From the NCBI GenBank assembly GCA_910585565.1, contig CAJUFC010000160.1, positions 1 through 28,447 on the forward strand: DNA of 28,447 nucleotides. Direction: 5' to 3'. Below, piece by piece: positions 1 to 7,561 of the stretch. A model generated the notes under the pieces. The model saw nothing but the letters and a program-made list of their open reading frames with translations. It had not been told where the DNA came from and did not search any database. The position numbers and the translations under genes were made by a program. This DNA is from an uncultured Eggerthellaceae bacterium. GTDB lineage: Bacteria > Actinomycetota > Coriobacteriia > Coriobacteriales > Eggerthellaceae. The stretch's first letter is position 1; every line of letters starts with the position of its first letter.

Positions 1-320
1 ATGAGCACCGATTCGGAGAAGTATTCGCCTCCCGCGACGATGCGGTTGCCGATGGCCTGGATGTCGTTGATGGATTCGATGGGGCTTGCCGGGTCGGTGT
101 TCAAGAGGTCGAGCAGGATGTCGAGGCATTGGGGCACGGTGGCGCCTTCCGGCACGGTCACGGCGTGCTTGTCGGCATCTGGCGGGAACGTGACGTGCAT
201 GGATGCCTCAGGCGTGCCGACGCGCTCTGCGAGCGCCTTCATCAGGCACTGCTTGCCGTAGGACTGGATGAGCTGGCATTTCAGCGAGGACGACCCTGCA
301 TTGACGACCAATACGAGCAT
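1..320 (-). CDS. ackA: Acetate kinase, N-terminal part (runs off the window)
   Basis: Acetate kinase interconverts acetate plus ATP and acetyl phosphate plus ADP in the cytoplasm, the substrate-level ATP step of acetate fermentation. Reading leftwards from the ATG at 318-320, the protein begins MLVLVVNAGSSSLKCQLI, the family's N-terminal phosphate-binding signature (VxNxGSSSLK). It then runs as a normal AckA N-terminus through an IGNRIVAGGEYFSESVL-like stretch until the window ends, so about 106 codons are visible. A GGAGGG ribosome site (328-333, minus strand) supports this start. The usual partner pta is not visible. Identification is firm; completeness cannot be judged. Confidence 0.93.
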   Translation of the reverse strand, partial: MLVLVVNAGSSSLKCQLIQSYGKQCLMKALAERVGTPEASMHVTFPPDADKHAVTVPEGATVPQCLDILLDLLNTDPASPIESINDIQAIGNRIVAGGEYFSESVL

Positions 321-451
321 GGCGCTTCCCTCCGACGCGGCGTTTCTCTGGCTTCTTGGGCACGGCTCCGGACGGGCCGACACCTCAACGTCCGGCCATG
401 CGGGCCAGCGCTGGTAAGCCTCTGATGCTATCTATTGTAGACGAGCCGACC

Positions 452-730
452 CTAGGCGGGGTCCGCCGAATTCAATCTGAGGGCACACTGTTGCAGCTCG
501 TTGACCACATCGGTGGTGATGGGAATGGGCGTTTCGCGCCCTGCCTCCATGTCGTCGCTTGCGGCGAGGCAGGTGCGCATGAATTGCTCGTGCTCGTCTG
601 AGATCATGCCCATCGCGCGCGCTGCGGCGAACCCCTCGTCGAGGTCGGTGGAGTGAGCGACGCGCCACAGATGCAGCGTCACGAGACGCACGGTGCCCAG
701 AAATCGCCGCTCGACGGGAACGTCTGCCAT
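452..730 (-). CDS. Small hypothetical protein, 92 aa
   Basis: I do not recognise this family. The protein starts MADVPVERRFLGTVRLVTLH and is a soluble, probably helical, acidic protein with no signal peptide, membrane segment or Cys cluster. The ATG at 728-730 was chosen because GGAGG lies just upstream. The frame stays open to a GTG near 883, but that 51-residue extension is Arg/Lys/Gly-rich low complexity and has only a weak ribosome site. The gene points the same way as acetate kinase, 131 bp upstream of it, and is divergent from paaK. Co-transcription with ackA is possible but no direct link is visible. Confidence 0.6.
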   Translation of the reverse strand: MADVPVERRFLGTVRLVTLHLWRVAHSTDLDEGFAAARAMGMISDEHEQFMRTCLAASDDMEAGRETPIPITTDVVNELQQCALRLNSADPA

Positions 731-918
731 GGTTGCCTCCGCTGTCTTGCTGTCCTCGTTGCCGTTGCTGCTCTTGCCGCCCTTGCCGTCGCGCCGGTCT
801 CGGCACTCTGGCGCTTGCGCCGTTCTTGCCGCTTCGCTGTCCCGGCGCTTGGGCGCCTGCGTGGCCACCGTCGCCCCGCACACGGAAGCCAGCCGCCTTT
901 TGCATTGTAAACGATACG

Positions 919-955
919 TTGCAGCAGGTCGGGCGCATGCGCCCTCTTATATAAT
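919..955 (+). promoter_or_regulatory. Putative paaK promoter with a 14-bp perfect palindrome
   Basis: A perfect TATAAT (-10) lies at 950-955. Just upstream, at 931-944, is the perfect palindrome GGGCGCATGCGCCC, which fills the place of a -35/-10 spacer. No good -35 hexamer is visible at 17 bp; TTGCAG at 919-924 is too far away. A dyad over a promoter with a poor -35 suggests regulator control. The rest of the 731-1073 gap is GC-rich with no supportable gene. Confidence 0.5.
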
Positions 956-1073
956 GGGCGCACGATGGCGCGGTCTAGATGCCGGGCGCGTGCAGCCGAG
1001 GCGCACTGGGCGCTCGGCATCCAGCGCCCGGCGCCAAAGCGCTGGTGCCGACACGTTGTGGAAAGGCGGGGGT

Positions 1074-2384
1074 ATGGCATATCAGGACGAAATCACCCAC
1101 ATGCGACGCGACGAGCTGGAGGCATTGCAGCTCGAGCGCCTGAAGAAGGCAGTCGTCTACTGCTACGAGAACATTGCGTTCTATAAGGAGAACTTCGACG
1201 CTGTGGGATTTGATCCCTATGCGCTTGCGTCGTTCGCCGACCTGGAAAAGGCTCCGTTCACGACGAAGCAGGACATGCGCGACGCATACCCCTACGACCT
1301 GTTCGCCGTGCCGAAGGAGGACGTGATCGAGATTCACATGTCGTCGGGCACGACGGGCGTGGCGACGGTGAGCGGGTACACGGCGCACGACATCGAAGTG
1401 TGGGGCGACTGCTTCGCGCGCGGCATCGGGTATGCGGGAGGCGGTCCGGAGGACATCTGCCATGTGTGCTATGGCTACGGCCTGTTCACGGGCGGCCTGG
1501 GCGCTCACTACGGCGGGCTCAAAGCCGAGTGCATGACGATTCCCATGTCGGCCGGCAACACGAAGCGCCAGATCAAGGTGCTCGATACGATGGGGTCGTC
1601 CATCATCTGCTGCACGCCGTCGTATGCGATGTACATTGCTGATACGGCCATCGAGATGGGGCTCGACCCGGCCCGCGACTTCAAGCTGAAGGCGGGCATC
1701 CATGGAGCCGAGGCGTGGTCCAACCAGTTCCGCGAGAATCTGGAGCAGAAGCTCGGCTACAAGGCGCTCGACGTCTACGGCCTCACCGAGATCATGGGTC
1801 CGGGCGTTGCCATGGAATGCCTCGAGCAAGATGGTCTGCATGTGGCCGAGGACCACTTCTTGGTGGAGGTGCTCGACCCTGAAACGCACGAGCCGGTGCC
1901 TGACGGGGAGTGGGGCGAGCTGGTCATCACGACGCTGGACAAGGAAGCCACGCCGGTCATCCGGTATCGCACGAAGGACATCACGCGCATTCTGCCGGGC
2001 GAGTGCAAGTGCGGGCGCACTCATCGTCGCATCGACCGCTTGCATGGGCGCACTGACGACATGATGATCATCCGTGGCGTCAACGTGTTCCCGTCGCAGA
2101 TCGAGAACGTCGCATCCACCTTCCCCGAGATCGCCGACTGGTATCAGATCGAGCTGACGCGCGAGAATGCCTTGGATGTGGCTACGCTCAAGATCGAAGT
2201 CAATCCCGACTTCCCGATCGACGAGATCCGCCGCATCGAGGACCTGCAAAAGCGCCTCAGCACGGCATTGCGCGACGAGCTGGCGACGAGCATCAAGGTG
2301 CAGATCGTCGAGCCGTACACGATCAAGCGCTCCGAGGGCAAGGCGGTTCGCATCGTGGACTTGCGCGACGACGCGGACAAATAG
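1074..2384 (+). CDS. paaK: Phenylacetate-CoA ligase family protein (PaaK-like), 436 aa
   Basis: Adenylate-forming ligase that activates an aryl acid (phenylacetate, indoleacetate or similar) with ATP and CoA to the CoA thioester, in the cytoplasm. Visible motifs are the phosphate loop SSGTTG at residues 90-95, YGLTE at 235-239, YRTKD at about 298-302, and a C-terminal AMP-binding subdomain beginning near GRTDDMMIIRGVNVFPSQIE at about 326. A CKCG pair at 311-314 precedes it, as in many PaaK proteins. Length matches the family (about 430-440 aa). The open frame begins earlier, but ATG 1074 after GGCGGGGGT gives the usual MAYQDEITHM start. The downstream ACT gene is a common PaaK partner in anaerobes. 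The substrate cannot be told from sequence. Confidence 0.92.
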   Translation: MAYQDEITHMRRDELEALQLERLKKAVVYCYENIAFYKENFDAVGFDPYALASFADLEKAPFTTKQDMRDAYPYDLFAVPKEDVIEIHMSSGTTGVATVSGYTAHDIEVWGDCFARGIGYAGGGPEDICHVCYGYGLFTGGLGAHYGGLKAECMTIPMSAGNTKRQIKVLDTMGSSIICCTPSYAMYIADTAIEMGLDPARDFKLKAGIHGAEAWSNQFRENLEQKLGYKALDVYGLTEIMGPGVAMECLEQDGLHVAEDHFLVEVLDPETHEPVPDGEWGELVITTLDKEATPVIRYRTKDITRILPGECKCGRTHRRIDRLHGRTDDMMIIRGVNVFPSQIENVASTFPEIADWYQIELTRENALDVATLKIEVNPDFPIDEIRRIEDLQKRLSTALRDELATSIKVQIVEPYTIKRSEGKAVRIVDLRDDADK

Positions 2385-2390
2385 CCTTGT

Positions 2391-2417
2391 TGCGAGCCGC
2401 GCGCGGGCTGGCGCAAC
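2391..2417 (+). other. Intercistronic hairpin between paaK and the ACT gene
   Basis: TTGCG-AGCC (2391-2399) pairs with GGCT (2407-2410) and CGCAA (2413-2417), giving a two-part stem seven bases after the paaK stop. It has no T-run, so it is not a clear terminator. It could stabilise or set the ratio of the two messages. The rest of the gap (2446-2478) is G-poor, leading to a GGGGGG ribosome site. Confidence 0.35.
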
Positions 2418-2492
2418 CGACCGACTGGCGCGCGTGCCAACGCGATTAAGACCAACTCGACCCAAACAAACGAAAACCGATGGGGGGATGAC

Positions 2493-2912
2493 ATGATAGA
2501 TCAGCTGACAGTGTTTCTCGGCAACCAGAAAGGGCGCCTGACGGCCCTCTGCGATGCGATGGGGCGTGCCGACATCCAGATGTACGCGCTGACGGTGGCG
2601 GACACGAGCGACTATGGCATCGTGCGCATCATCTGCGACAAGCCCGATGCGGCGAAGGAGGCTCTGGCGGAGGAGGGCTTCCAGGCGGCCATCGCGCGCG
2701 TGGTGGCCGTGCAGGTGCCTGACGTGCCGGGCGGCTGCGCCCAGGTGTTCGACGTGCTCGATCAGGCCGATGTGAACGTGGAATATGCCTATTGCTTCAC
2801 GTCGTCGGTAGGAGCGGCCACGCTGGCGCTCAAGACTGACGCCGATGTGCGCGAGCGCCTTGAGCAGAGCGGCTTTCGCATCTTGCACCCCGAAGACATC
2901 TACGCAAGCTAA
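2493..2912 (+). CDS. Tandem ACT-domain protein, 139 aa
   Basis: Two ACT domains in tandem, at residues about 1-68 and 70-139. Each starts with a beta strand followed by a Gly-containing turn: QLTVFLGNQKGRLTALCDAM, then AVQVPDVPGGCAQVFDVLD. ACT domains bind amino acids or related small ligands at dimer interfaces. Stand-alone double-ACT proteins of this size often sit beside PaaK-type ligases and probably sense the substrate or its amino-acid precursor. ATG 2493 follows a G-rich ribosome site (2482-2487). It lies 108 bp after paaK on the same strand, so one operon is likely. No enzymatic domain is present. Confidence 0.85.
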   Translation: MIDQLTVFLGNQKGRLTALCDAMGRADIQMYALTVADTSDYGIVRIICDKPDAAKEALAEEGFQAAIARVVAVQVPDVPGGCAQVFDVLDQADVNVEYAYCFTSSVGAATLALKTDADVRERLEQSGFRILHPEDIYAS

Positions 2913-2921
2913 GGTGTGCCG

Positions 2922-2963
2922 GCTGGCCGCGCGCTCTGTCTGACGGGCGGGCGCGCGGCCAGC
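2922..2963. terminator. Stem-loop between convergent ACT and glycosyltransferase genes
   Basis: A 13-bp perfect inverted repeat GCTGGCCGCGCGC (2922-2934) / GCGCGCGGCCAGC (2951-2963) with a 16-nt loop. A second short dyad GGCACC (2998-3003) / GGTGCC (3019-3024) follows. The converging genes end on either side. There is no T-run, so bidirectional termination is inferred from placement only. Confidence 0.45.
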
Positions 2964-3032
2964 GATTATGGCAGGCGCTTGCGCGCGGCCGCCCGTTGGC
3001 ACCTTCGGATGAGGCGCCGGTGCCGACGCTAG

Positions 3033-4253
3033 CTAGCCGATGGCGCCTTCGTAGATGCCGACGAGGTGATGAATCGACTCGTCTTGCGAGAAGCGGCGCC
3101 GGGCATACGCGGCCACCGCTGCGCGGTCGAACGTGACGTTCCCATCGAGCACCGCGTCCATCTTGGCAGCGAGGTCGATCGCGTTTTCGCTTTCGAACAG
3201 CAGCCCCACCTCGGGCGTGATGATGTCGACGGCACCGCCGTCGTTGGAGCCGATGACGGGCGCGCCGCACGCCATTGCCTCGATGATGACGAGCCCAAAG
3301 GGCTCCTTGCGCGACGTGAGCAGCGACACGTCGGCTGCGCTGTAGAGCCTTCTCAGAGCGTCATGGGGCTGGTTGCGCACGAAATGCACGTTTGCCACGC
3401 CCAGCTCGGCTGCCAGCACGTTCATGTCCTCGAACAGCTCTCCGTCTCCTGCCAGGACGAACGCCGTGTCGCCGGCGCGCTCGGGGCGCGCCCGTTGCAG
3501 CTCCGCGACGCCGCGCAGAAGGACGTCGATGCCTTTGAAGTGCGCGAACTTTCCCGCGAACGAAACGAGATGGTCAAACGAGCCTGCGATGCCGTGCTCG
3601 GCCAGCACGTTTGCTCGCGTGACGTCGTCGGGATAGAACACATCCGAGTTGTAGCCGTTGAGGATAAGGTGGCACTTGGGGGCCTCGTCAGGGAACAGCC
3701 GGCGCACCAGCGCGTCGTTTTCCTGGGAGATGGTGATGATGGCGGCCGCTTCCTCCAGCGAGCGCTTGGCGGCGTCGCGGAAGAGGAACGTTGACGAGTC
3801 GTGCCCGCGGGCGATCTTCTCGTATCCGATGAGGTCGGTGCCGTGTATCGTGACGACGAGGGGAATGTCGTAGTCGGCGGCGTAAGCCGGCTGCAGCCAT
3901 GCGTGCCCGCAGTGGATGACGTCGGGCGAAAACGTGCGGATCTCCTCCTCGATGGCGCGCCGGAACGCCGCCTCGTAGGCATCTAGCTCGCGTTCTGACA
4001 GGTCGTAGAACGTCTGCGTGCTGCGCGGGTGCGTCGTGAAGCACGGGAAGTTGAAGCCGAGGGCTTCCTCGGTGCAGCTGTTGAAGTAGACGGGATGCAC
4101 CCCGAAGGCGCCGTAGTCCTCGGGTGGCTGGTTTTCCGGCACGATGATGCGCACCTCGTGTCCCAGCTTGGCCAGCGCGTGGGCGATGTTGAGCGTATAG
4201 ACGCCGCTGCCGGAGCCGGTGAGCGGAAAATGGCACATGAGCAGAATCTTCAT
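3033..4253 (-). CDS. Glycosyltransferase family 4 (GT-B fold), 406 aa
   Basis: Retaining glycosyltransferase that moves a sugar from a nucleotide-sugar to a glycan, lipid or small-molecule acceptor, probably at the inner face of the membrane. The N-terminal GT4 domain shows the Gly-rich loop GSGSGVYTLNIAHALAKLGHE near residues 13-32 and VVTIHGTDLIGYE in the middle. The C-terminal nucleotide-sugar domain has LVSFAGKFAHFKGIDVLL and the E-x7-E signature EPFGLVIIE at about 317-325. Start ATG 4253 follows AAAGGAGGT, a strong ribosome site; the upstream in-frame extension has none. It is divergent from the metal exporter gene, with 98 bp between. The acceptor is unknown and no other glycan genes are adjacent. 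Confidence 0.88.
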   Translation of the reverse strand: MKILLMCHFPLTGSGSGVYTLNIAHALAKLGHEVRIIVPENQPPEDYGAFGVHPVYFNSCTEEALGFNFPCFTTHPRSTQTFYDLSERELDAYEAAFRRAIEEEIRTFSPDVIHCGHAWLQPAYAADYDIPLVVTIHGTDLIGYEKIARGHDSSTFLFRDAAKRSLEEAAAIITISQENDALVRRLFPDEAPKCHLILNGYNSDVFYPDDVTRANVLAEHGIAGSFDHLVSFAGKFAHFKGIDVLLRGVAELQRARPERAGDTAFVLAGDGELFEDMNVLAAELGVANVHFVRNQPHDALRRLYSAADVSLLTSRKEPFGLVIIEAMACGAPVIGSNDGGAVDIITPEVGLLFESENAIDLAAKMDAVLDGNVTFDRAAVAAYARRRFSQDESIHHLVGIYEGAIG

Positions 4254-4351
4254 GGGGTACCTCCTTTGTCGGCGTCCATAGTAGCACGGGGACGAGGCGT
4301 GCTCCCGCATCTCCGTTTGCGCCGACAGGCGCTAGCTGCGACAATGTGACG

Positions 4352-5467
4352 ATGCCAGAAGCGAAGAAGACAACCTCACGCTATGCGCAGGTGGTGCGCA
4401 CGAGCATCATCGGCATCGTGGCCAACGTGGCCCTCGCGGCGATCAAGGCCGCAGCGGGCTTTGCCGCTGGCTCCATTGCCGTGGTGCTCGACGCGCTCAA
4501 CAGCCTGACTGATGCGTTTTCCTCCATCGCCACCATCATCGGGGAGAAGATCGCCTGCCGGCGCCCTTCGCGCAAGCACCCCTTCGGCTATGGGCGCGTG
4601 GAGTACGTTACCTCTATCCTCATCGCGGCGTTCATCATCGCGGCAGGCGTCATCTCGATCAACGAGTCGTATCACAAGATCGTTCGGCCGTCCGAGCCTG
4701 ACTACACGACCGTGACGCTGATCGTGCTGGTGGTGGCCACTCTCGTCAAGGTCGTCATTGGCATCGTGTTTATCCGGCGCGGCAAGGCCGTCAACTCGCA
4801 GCCGCTCAAGGCGTCCGGAATCGATGCGCTCTATGATGCCATCCTCACGTTCGGCACGCTGGCTGCCGCGGTCGTCTGTCTCGTGTGGCATGTCGACCTC
4901 GACGGCTGGGTGGGGCTCGTCATCTCGCTGTTCGTGGTCAAGGCGGGCATCGACATCGTGCGTGAGGCGGTCTGCTCGATCATCGGCGAGCGCCCGGCCA
5001 AGGACACGGTCAAAGGCGTTCGCGCGCTCATCTCCGAGCACGAGGGCGTGCTGGGCGTCTATGATCTCATGATTGACAGCTTTGGCCCGGAGCGGCTGTG
5101 GGTCGCTTGCCACATCGAGGTGCGCGACGACATGACGGCCTGCGAGATCAACGAGCTGACGCGCCACATCGAGGAGGACCTGCGCACCAGCTTCAATGCG
5201 GACGCGATCCTGGGCATCTATGCGTGCAACGCGCGTGGCGATTACGCGGCCATCCACGCCAAGCTGAACGAGCTGGTCGAGCATCATCCCGAGATACTGC
5301 AAGTGCATGGCTTCTATGTCGACGAGGACGAGATGCATATCGACTTCGACCTGGTCATCGACTTCGACCACGATGCCGATGACCTCCGACGGCACATCGT
5401 CGACGAGATGAAAGAGGCCTACCCCGCCTACACATACAACGTGATAACTGACCTCGATTATTCTTAA
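4352..5467 (+). CDS. Cation diffusion facilitator (CDF) family metal exporter, 371 aa
   Basis: Membrane proton/metal antiporter of the CDF family, exporting Zn2+, Mn2+, Fe2+ or similar. Several membrane segments are visible from about residue 15 (TSIIGIVANVALAAIKAAAG) to about 210. They carry the site-A region VVLDALNSLTDAFSS and the loop motif HPFGYGRVEY. A cytoplasmic C-terminal domain (about 215-300) and a further C-terminal metal-fold repeat containing HHPEILQVHGFYVDEDEMHIDFD follow; the second copy makes it longer than the classic 300-aa FieF type. Start is GTG 4346 or ATG 4352. No Shine-Dalgarno is visible, and GACAAT at 4340-4345 lies six bases before ATG 4352, so a leaderless message is possible. 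The metal is not predictable. Confidence 0.85.
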   Translation: MPEAKKTTSRYAQVVRTSIIGIVANVALAAIKAAAGFAAGSIAVVLDALNSLTDAFSSIATIIGEKIACRRPSRKHPFGYGRVEYVTSILIAAFIIAAGVISINESYHKIVRPSEPDYTTVTLIVLVVATLVKVVIGIVFIRRGKAVNSQPLKASGIDALYDAILTFGTLAAAVVCLVWHVDLDGWVGLVISLFVVKAGIDIVREAVCSIIGERPAKDTVKGVRALISEHEGVLGVYDLMIDSFGPERLWVACHIEVRDDMTACEINELTRHIEEDLRTSFNADAILGIYACNARGDYAAIHAKLNELVEHHPEILQVHGFYVDEDEMHIDFDLVIDFDHDADDLRRHIVDEMKEAYPAYTYNVITDLDYS

Positions 5468-5549
5468 AAGATGCACATGCCCTGTTGTGGGGCGGCTTTT
5501 CTTGCTATCATGAAAAGCACGTATTCCCGTACAGAAGGGGGCCCCTGAC

Positions 5550-5843
5550 ATGGGTGCAAAAGCCGATGAAACGCTCGAGATCACATACGAAGAGCTGCCA
5601 ACATATCTGCATGCGAACCATTCCGTGTACATGGATGTTGACGGCGACCTGTACTATCTGACCGATGTCAACGATCGCTACTGGCGCGTTCAGGACACCA
5701 CTCAGAAAAACGACAAGGGTCACTATGTTGACTGCAGCCCGCTCGTGCCCACCATCTCTGAGTTCATCGAGCTGCCGTTTCGCGAGGGCAAGTCGGTGAA
5801 GGACCTCTTCGAGGAGGCTACCTTCTTTGCCTCGGTGAAATAG
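5550..5843 (+). CDS. Hypothetical protein, 97 aa
   Basis: Unrecognised small soluble protein, acidic and aromatic-rich. The middle (about residues 25-50) reads as beta strands with VYMDVDGDLYYLTDVNDRYWRV, and the end is helical with FREGKSVKDLFEEATFF. There is one Cys and no signal peptide or membrane segment. ATG 5550 follows AAGGGGGC, a reasonable ribosome site. A clear terminator at 5892-5922 follows, so it is probably a monocistronic unit, or the end of the exporter transcript 82 bp upstream. Function unknown; the composition looks native to the genome. Confidence 0.7.
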   Translation: MGAKADETLEITYEELPTYLHANHSVYMDVDGDLYYLTDVNDRYWRVQDTTQKNDKGHYVDCSPLVPTISEFIELPFREGKSVKDLFEEATFFASVK

Positions 5844-5891
5844 GCGCAACTCCCATACAGGCTATACTGGCGTCCATCGCTAGATATATGT

Positions 5892-5922
5892 GAAGCGGCT
5901 CGCTCGAGGGCCGCTTCTTTTT
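5892..5922 (+). terminator. Rho-independent terminator
   Basis: GAAGCGGC (5892-5899) pairs with GCCGCTTC (5910-5917) around a 10-nt loop, followed by TTTTT at 5918-5922. It ends transcription of the 97-aa gene. Confidence 0.85.
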
Positions 5923-6031
5923 ATAGCTGGTTTTATAGCTAGTCGTTCTTTTTTAGGAATAATGAGCCGGAGCGACAGCATCCGCGCTAAGATGGGCAAC
6001 GAGAACCGGTGAGCGAGAAAGGACAGTGCTC

Positions 6032-6901
6032 ATGACAGAAGAACACAATGCGCCCGAAGGGGCACCGGAGGATTGCGGCGGCAGCTGCTCGTCGTGCGGC
6101 GTTGCGGGATGCGGCGCGCGTGAGGCGCCGGTCGGGCCGCCGCCCAAGCTTGAGCCCAACAAGCGTTCCTCCATCAAGAAGGCGATTGCGGTCGTGTCGG
6201 GCAAGGGCGGCGTGGGCAAGTCGCTTGTGACCAGCCTGCTGGCAGCCGAGCTGAACCGCCAGGGCAAGAAGGTCGCCATCTTGGACGCGGACGTGACGGG
6301 TCCTTCCATCCCCAAGGCGTTTGGCGTGCATGCGCGCCCGTTGGCAGACGAGGACGGCATGAACCCGGTCACGTCGGCATCGGGCATCGAGATGATTTCG
6401 GTCAACCTTTTGCTGCCGCAGGAGGACTTGCCGGTTGCCTGGCGCGGGCCAGTCATCACGAACGCGCTCAACCAGTTTTGGGGCGACGTCAACTGGGGCG
6501 ACATCGACGTCATGTTGATCGACATGCCGCCGGGCACCTCTGATGTGTTCCTGACGATTCTGCAGATGCTGCCGATTGACGGCATCGTGACGGTATCTGC
6601 CCCGCAGGAGCTGGTCGCGATGATCGTCGGCAAGGCAGTGAATCTGGCTGGCTCGATGGAGGTGCCGGTCATCGGCCTCGTCGAGAACATGGCCTACTTC
6701 CAGTGTGACGACTGCGGCAAGCGTCACCACATCTTCGGCGAGCCGCAAGGTGCCGAGATCGCCGAGAAGTATGGCATCGAGGCCGTGGCCACCCTTCCCA
6801 TGGATCCGAAGGCAGCCGCTCTTGTCGATGCCGGTCAGGTCGACGACTACGACGCTGGTGGCGCCCTTGCCCCGATTATCGCTGCCATCGAAGCTGCGTA
6901 G
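6032..6901 (+). CDS. mrp: Mrp/NBP35 family Fe-S cluster carrier ATPase, 289 aa
   Basis: P-loop ATPase of the Mrp/NBP35 (ApbC) family that binds and hands on Fe-S clusters in the cytoplasm. The deviant Walker A GKGGVGKS is at residues 57-64, DADVTGPSIPK follows as the switch region, and IDMPPGTSD is the Walker B region. A C-terminal CDDC pair near 224-227 is the bridging cluster ligand set. An N-terminal Cys cluster (C15, C19, C22, C27) resembles the extra [4Fe-4S] site of the NBP35 class. ATG 6032 was preferred over GTG 6026 because AAAGGACA is correctly spaced for it. It stands alone, with terminators before (5892-5922) and after (7014-7049). Confidence 0.92.
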   Translation: MTEEHNAPEGAPEDCGGSCSSCGVAGCGAREAPVGPPPKLEPNKRSSIKKAIAVVSGKGGVGKSLVTSLLAAELNRQGKKVAILDADVTGPSIPKAFGVHARPLADEDGMNPVTSASGIEMISVNLLLPQEDLPVAWRGPVITNALNQFWGDVNWGDIDVMLIDMPPGTSDVFLTILQMLPIDGIVTVSAPQELVAMIVGKAVNLAGSMEVPVIGLVENMAYFQCDDCGKRHHIFGEPQGAEIAEKYGIEAVATLPMDPKAAALVDAGQVDDYDAGGALAPIIAAIEAA

Positions 6902-6911
6902 CGGTTCTGCC

Positions 6912-6986
6912 TGAGGCGCCCGAGCCGCCTTGCCGAGGCCGCCTGCCTCAGACCCTGCCGCATGAGGCGCCCGAGCCGTCTTGTCG
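6912..6986 (+). repeat. Imperfect direct repeat pair downstream of mrp
   Basis: TGAGGCGCCCGAGCCG plus eight further bases occurs at 6912-6935 and again at 6963-6986, differing at two positions and 51 bp apart. The copies lie between the mrp stop and its terminator, with no reading frame. It is a local duplication of unknown role. Confidence 0.55.
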
Positions 6987-7013
6987 CGCGGTTTCGCGCC
7001 CCGAAATCTTTCA

Positions 7014-7049
7014 AGCCCCCGAACTAACCAGCTCGGGGGCTATTCTTTT
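7014..7049 (+). terminator. Rho-independent terminator after mrp
   Basis: AGCCCCCGA (7014-7022) pairs with TCGGGGGCT (7033-7041) over a 10-nt loop, followed by ATTCTTTT. This is the left border of the accessory island. Confidence 0.85.
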
Positions 7050-7080
7050 GCCTCAGCATGCCTGCGGCAACACGGCAGGC

Positions 7081-7123
7081 AACACACAGAACCGAGGCAA
7101 CACACAGAACCGTCCCTTGTGTT
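7081..7123. repeat. Palindromic interspersed repeat, copy 1
   Basis: AACACACAGAACCG occurs twice (7081-7094 and 7099-7112). The second copy continues into GTCCCTTGTGTT, forming a dyad between AACACA (7099-7104) and TGTGTT (7118-7123) with core AGAACCGTCCC. The core recurs at 8041-8058 and 8613-8633, so this is one of three copies around the toxin-antitoxin genes. It resembles REP-type elements; that class is inference. Confidence 0.65.
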
Positions 7124-7133
7124 CCTCGTGCGG

Positions 7134-7180
7134 GTGACAGAGAACCGATTCGTGTGCTATATTGGTGTACAACGTACAAC
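7134..7180 (+). promoter_or_regulatory. Toxin-antitoxin promoter and tandem operator
   Basis: GTGACA (-35, 7134-7139) and TATATT (-10, 7158-7163) are separated by 18 bp. Just after lies a perfect tandem 7-bp repeat, GTACAAC at 7167-7173 and 7174-7180, where an autoregulating ribbon-helix-helix antitoxin would bind. The gene starts 19 bp later behind GGAGG. Confidence 0.6.
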
Positions 7181-7198
7181 AGTCGGCAGGAGGTCGCC

Positions 7199-7561
7199 AT
7201 GGGAGATGCGATGGTCACTGCGCGTATGGCTGCGGAGAAGAAGCGAGAAGGCAACCTGGTTCTCCGGTCGCTCGGCACGAACGCGTCAGCGGTGATGAAC
7301 AAGCTCTATGACTACCTCCTCGCTCACCGGGCGCTTCCGGAGGGGTTGGCCGAGCCGCCTGCTGTTCGAAAGGAGCACACGCCCCAGGAGTGGGCCTGCG
7401 CGTTCGAATGGGCAGACAGCTTGCTTGAGCCCGTCCAGGATGACGAGCTCGCTGCCCTGAGCCTCGACGAGATGAAGTGGGAGCGCTTGCAGTCTCGGGG
7501 GCTTATTCCTTCGGACATGCCCTATCCGGGCAACGAGCCGAAGCGTCTGGCTGCCGTATGA
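7199..7561 (+). CDS. RelB/DinJ-like antitoxin, 120 aa
   Basis: Probable antitoxin of a type II toxin-antitoxin pair. Residues about 5-47 (VTARMAAEKKREGNLVLRSL, then NASAVMNKLYDYLLAHRALP) match the RelB/DinJ ribbon-helix-helix DNA-binding pattern. The acidic, Trp- and Pro-containing rest (about 50-120) should wrap the toxin and is longer than in classical RelB. ATG 7199 follows GGAGG at 7189-7193. Its stop overlaps the toxin start (ATGA), showing translational coupling. It probably represses its own promoter through the tandem GTACAAC repeats. The pairing of a RelB/DinJ-type antitoxin with a PIN toxin rather than a RelE/YafQ fold is a mixed combination. Confidence 0.75.
   Translation: MGDAMVTARMAAEKKREGNLVLRSLGTNASAVMNKLYDYLLAHRALPEGLAEPPAVRKEHTPQEWACAFEWADSLLEPVQDDELAALSLDEMKWERLQSRGLIPSDMPYPGNEPKRLAAV

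Noticed and set aside
452..883. Longer 143-aa version of the small gene opposite the paaK upstream region
   Set aside because: The extra N-terminus is low complexity with a GTG start and weak ribosome site, whereas ATG 730 has a good GGAGG.
975..3002. 675-codon antisense frame opposite paaK and the ACT gene
   Set aside because: It is the shadow of GC3-biased codons on the other strand. Its His/Arg/Ala-rich translation has no family motif and it spans two real genes.
5859..5922. TATACT just before the terminator at 5892-5922, suggesting a tiny RNA
   Set aside because: The transcript would be only about 50 nt and no -35 is visible; the hairpin is explained as the terminator of the 97-aa gene.
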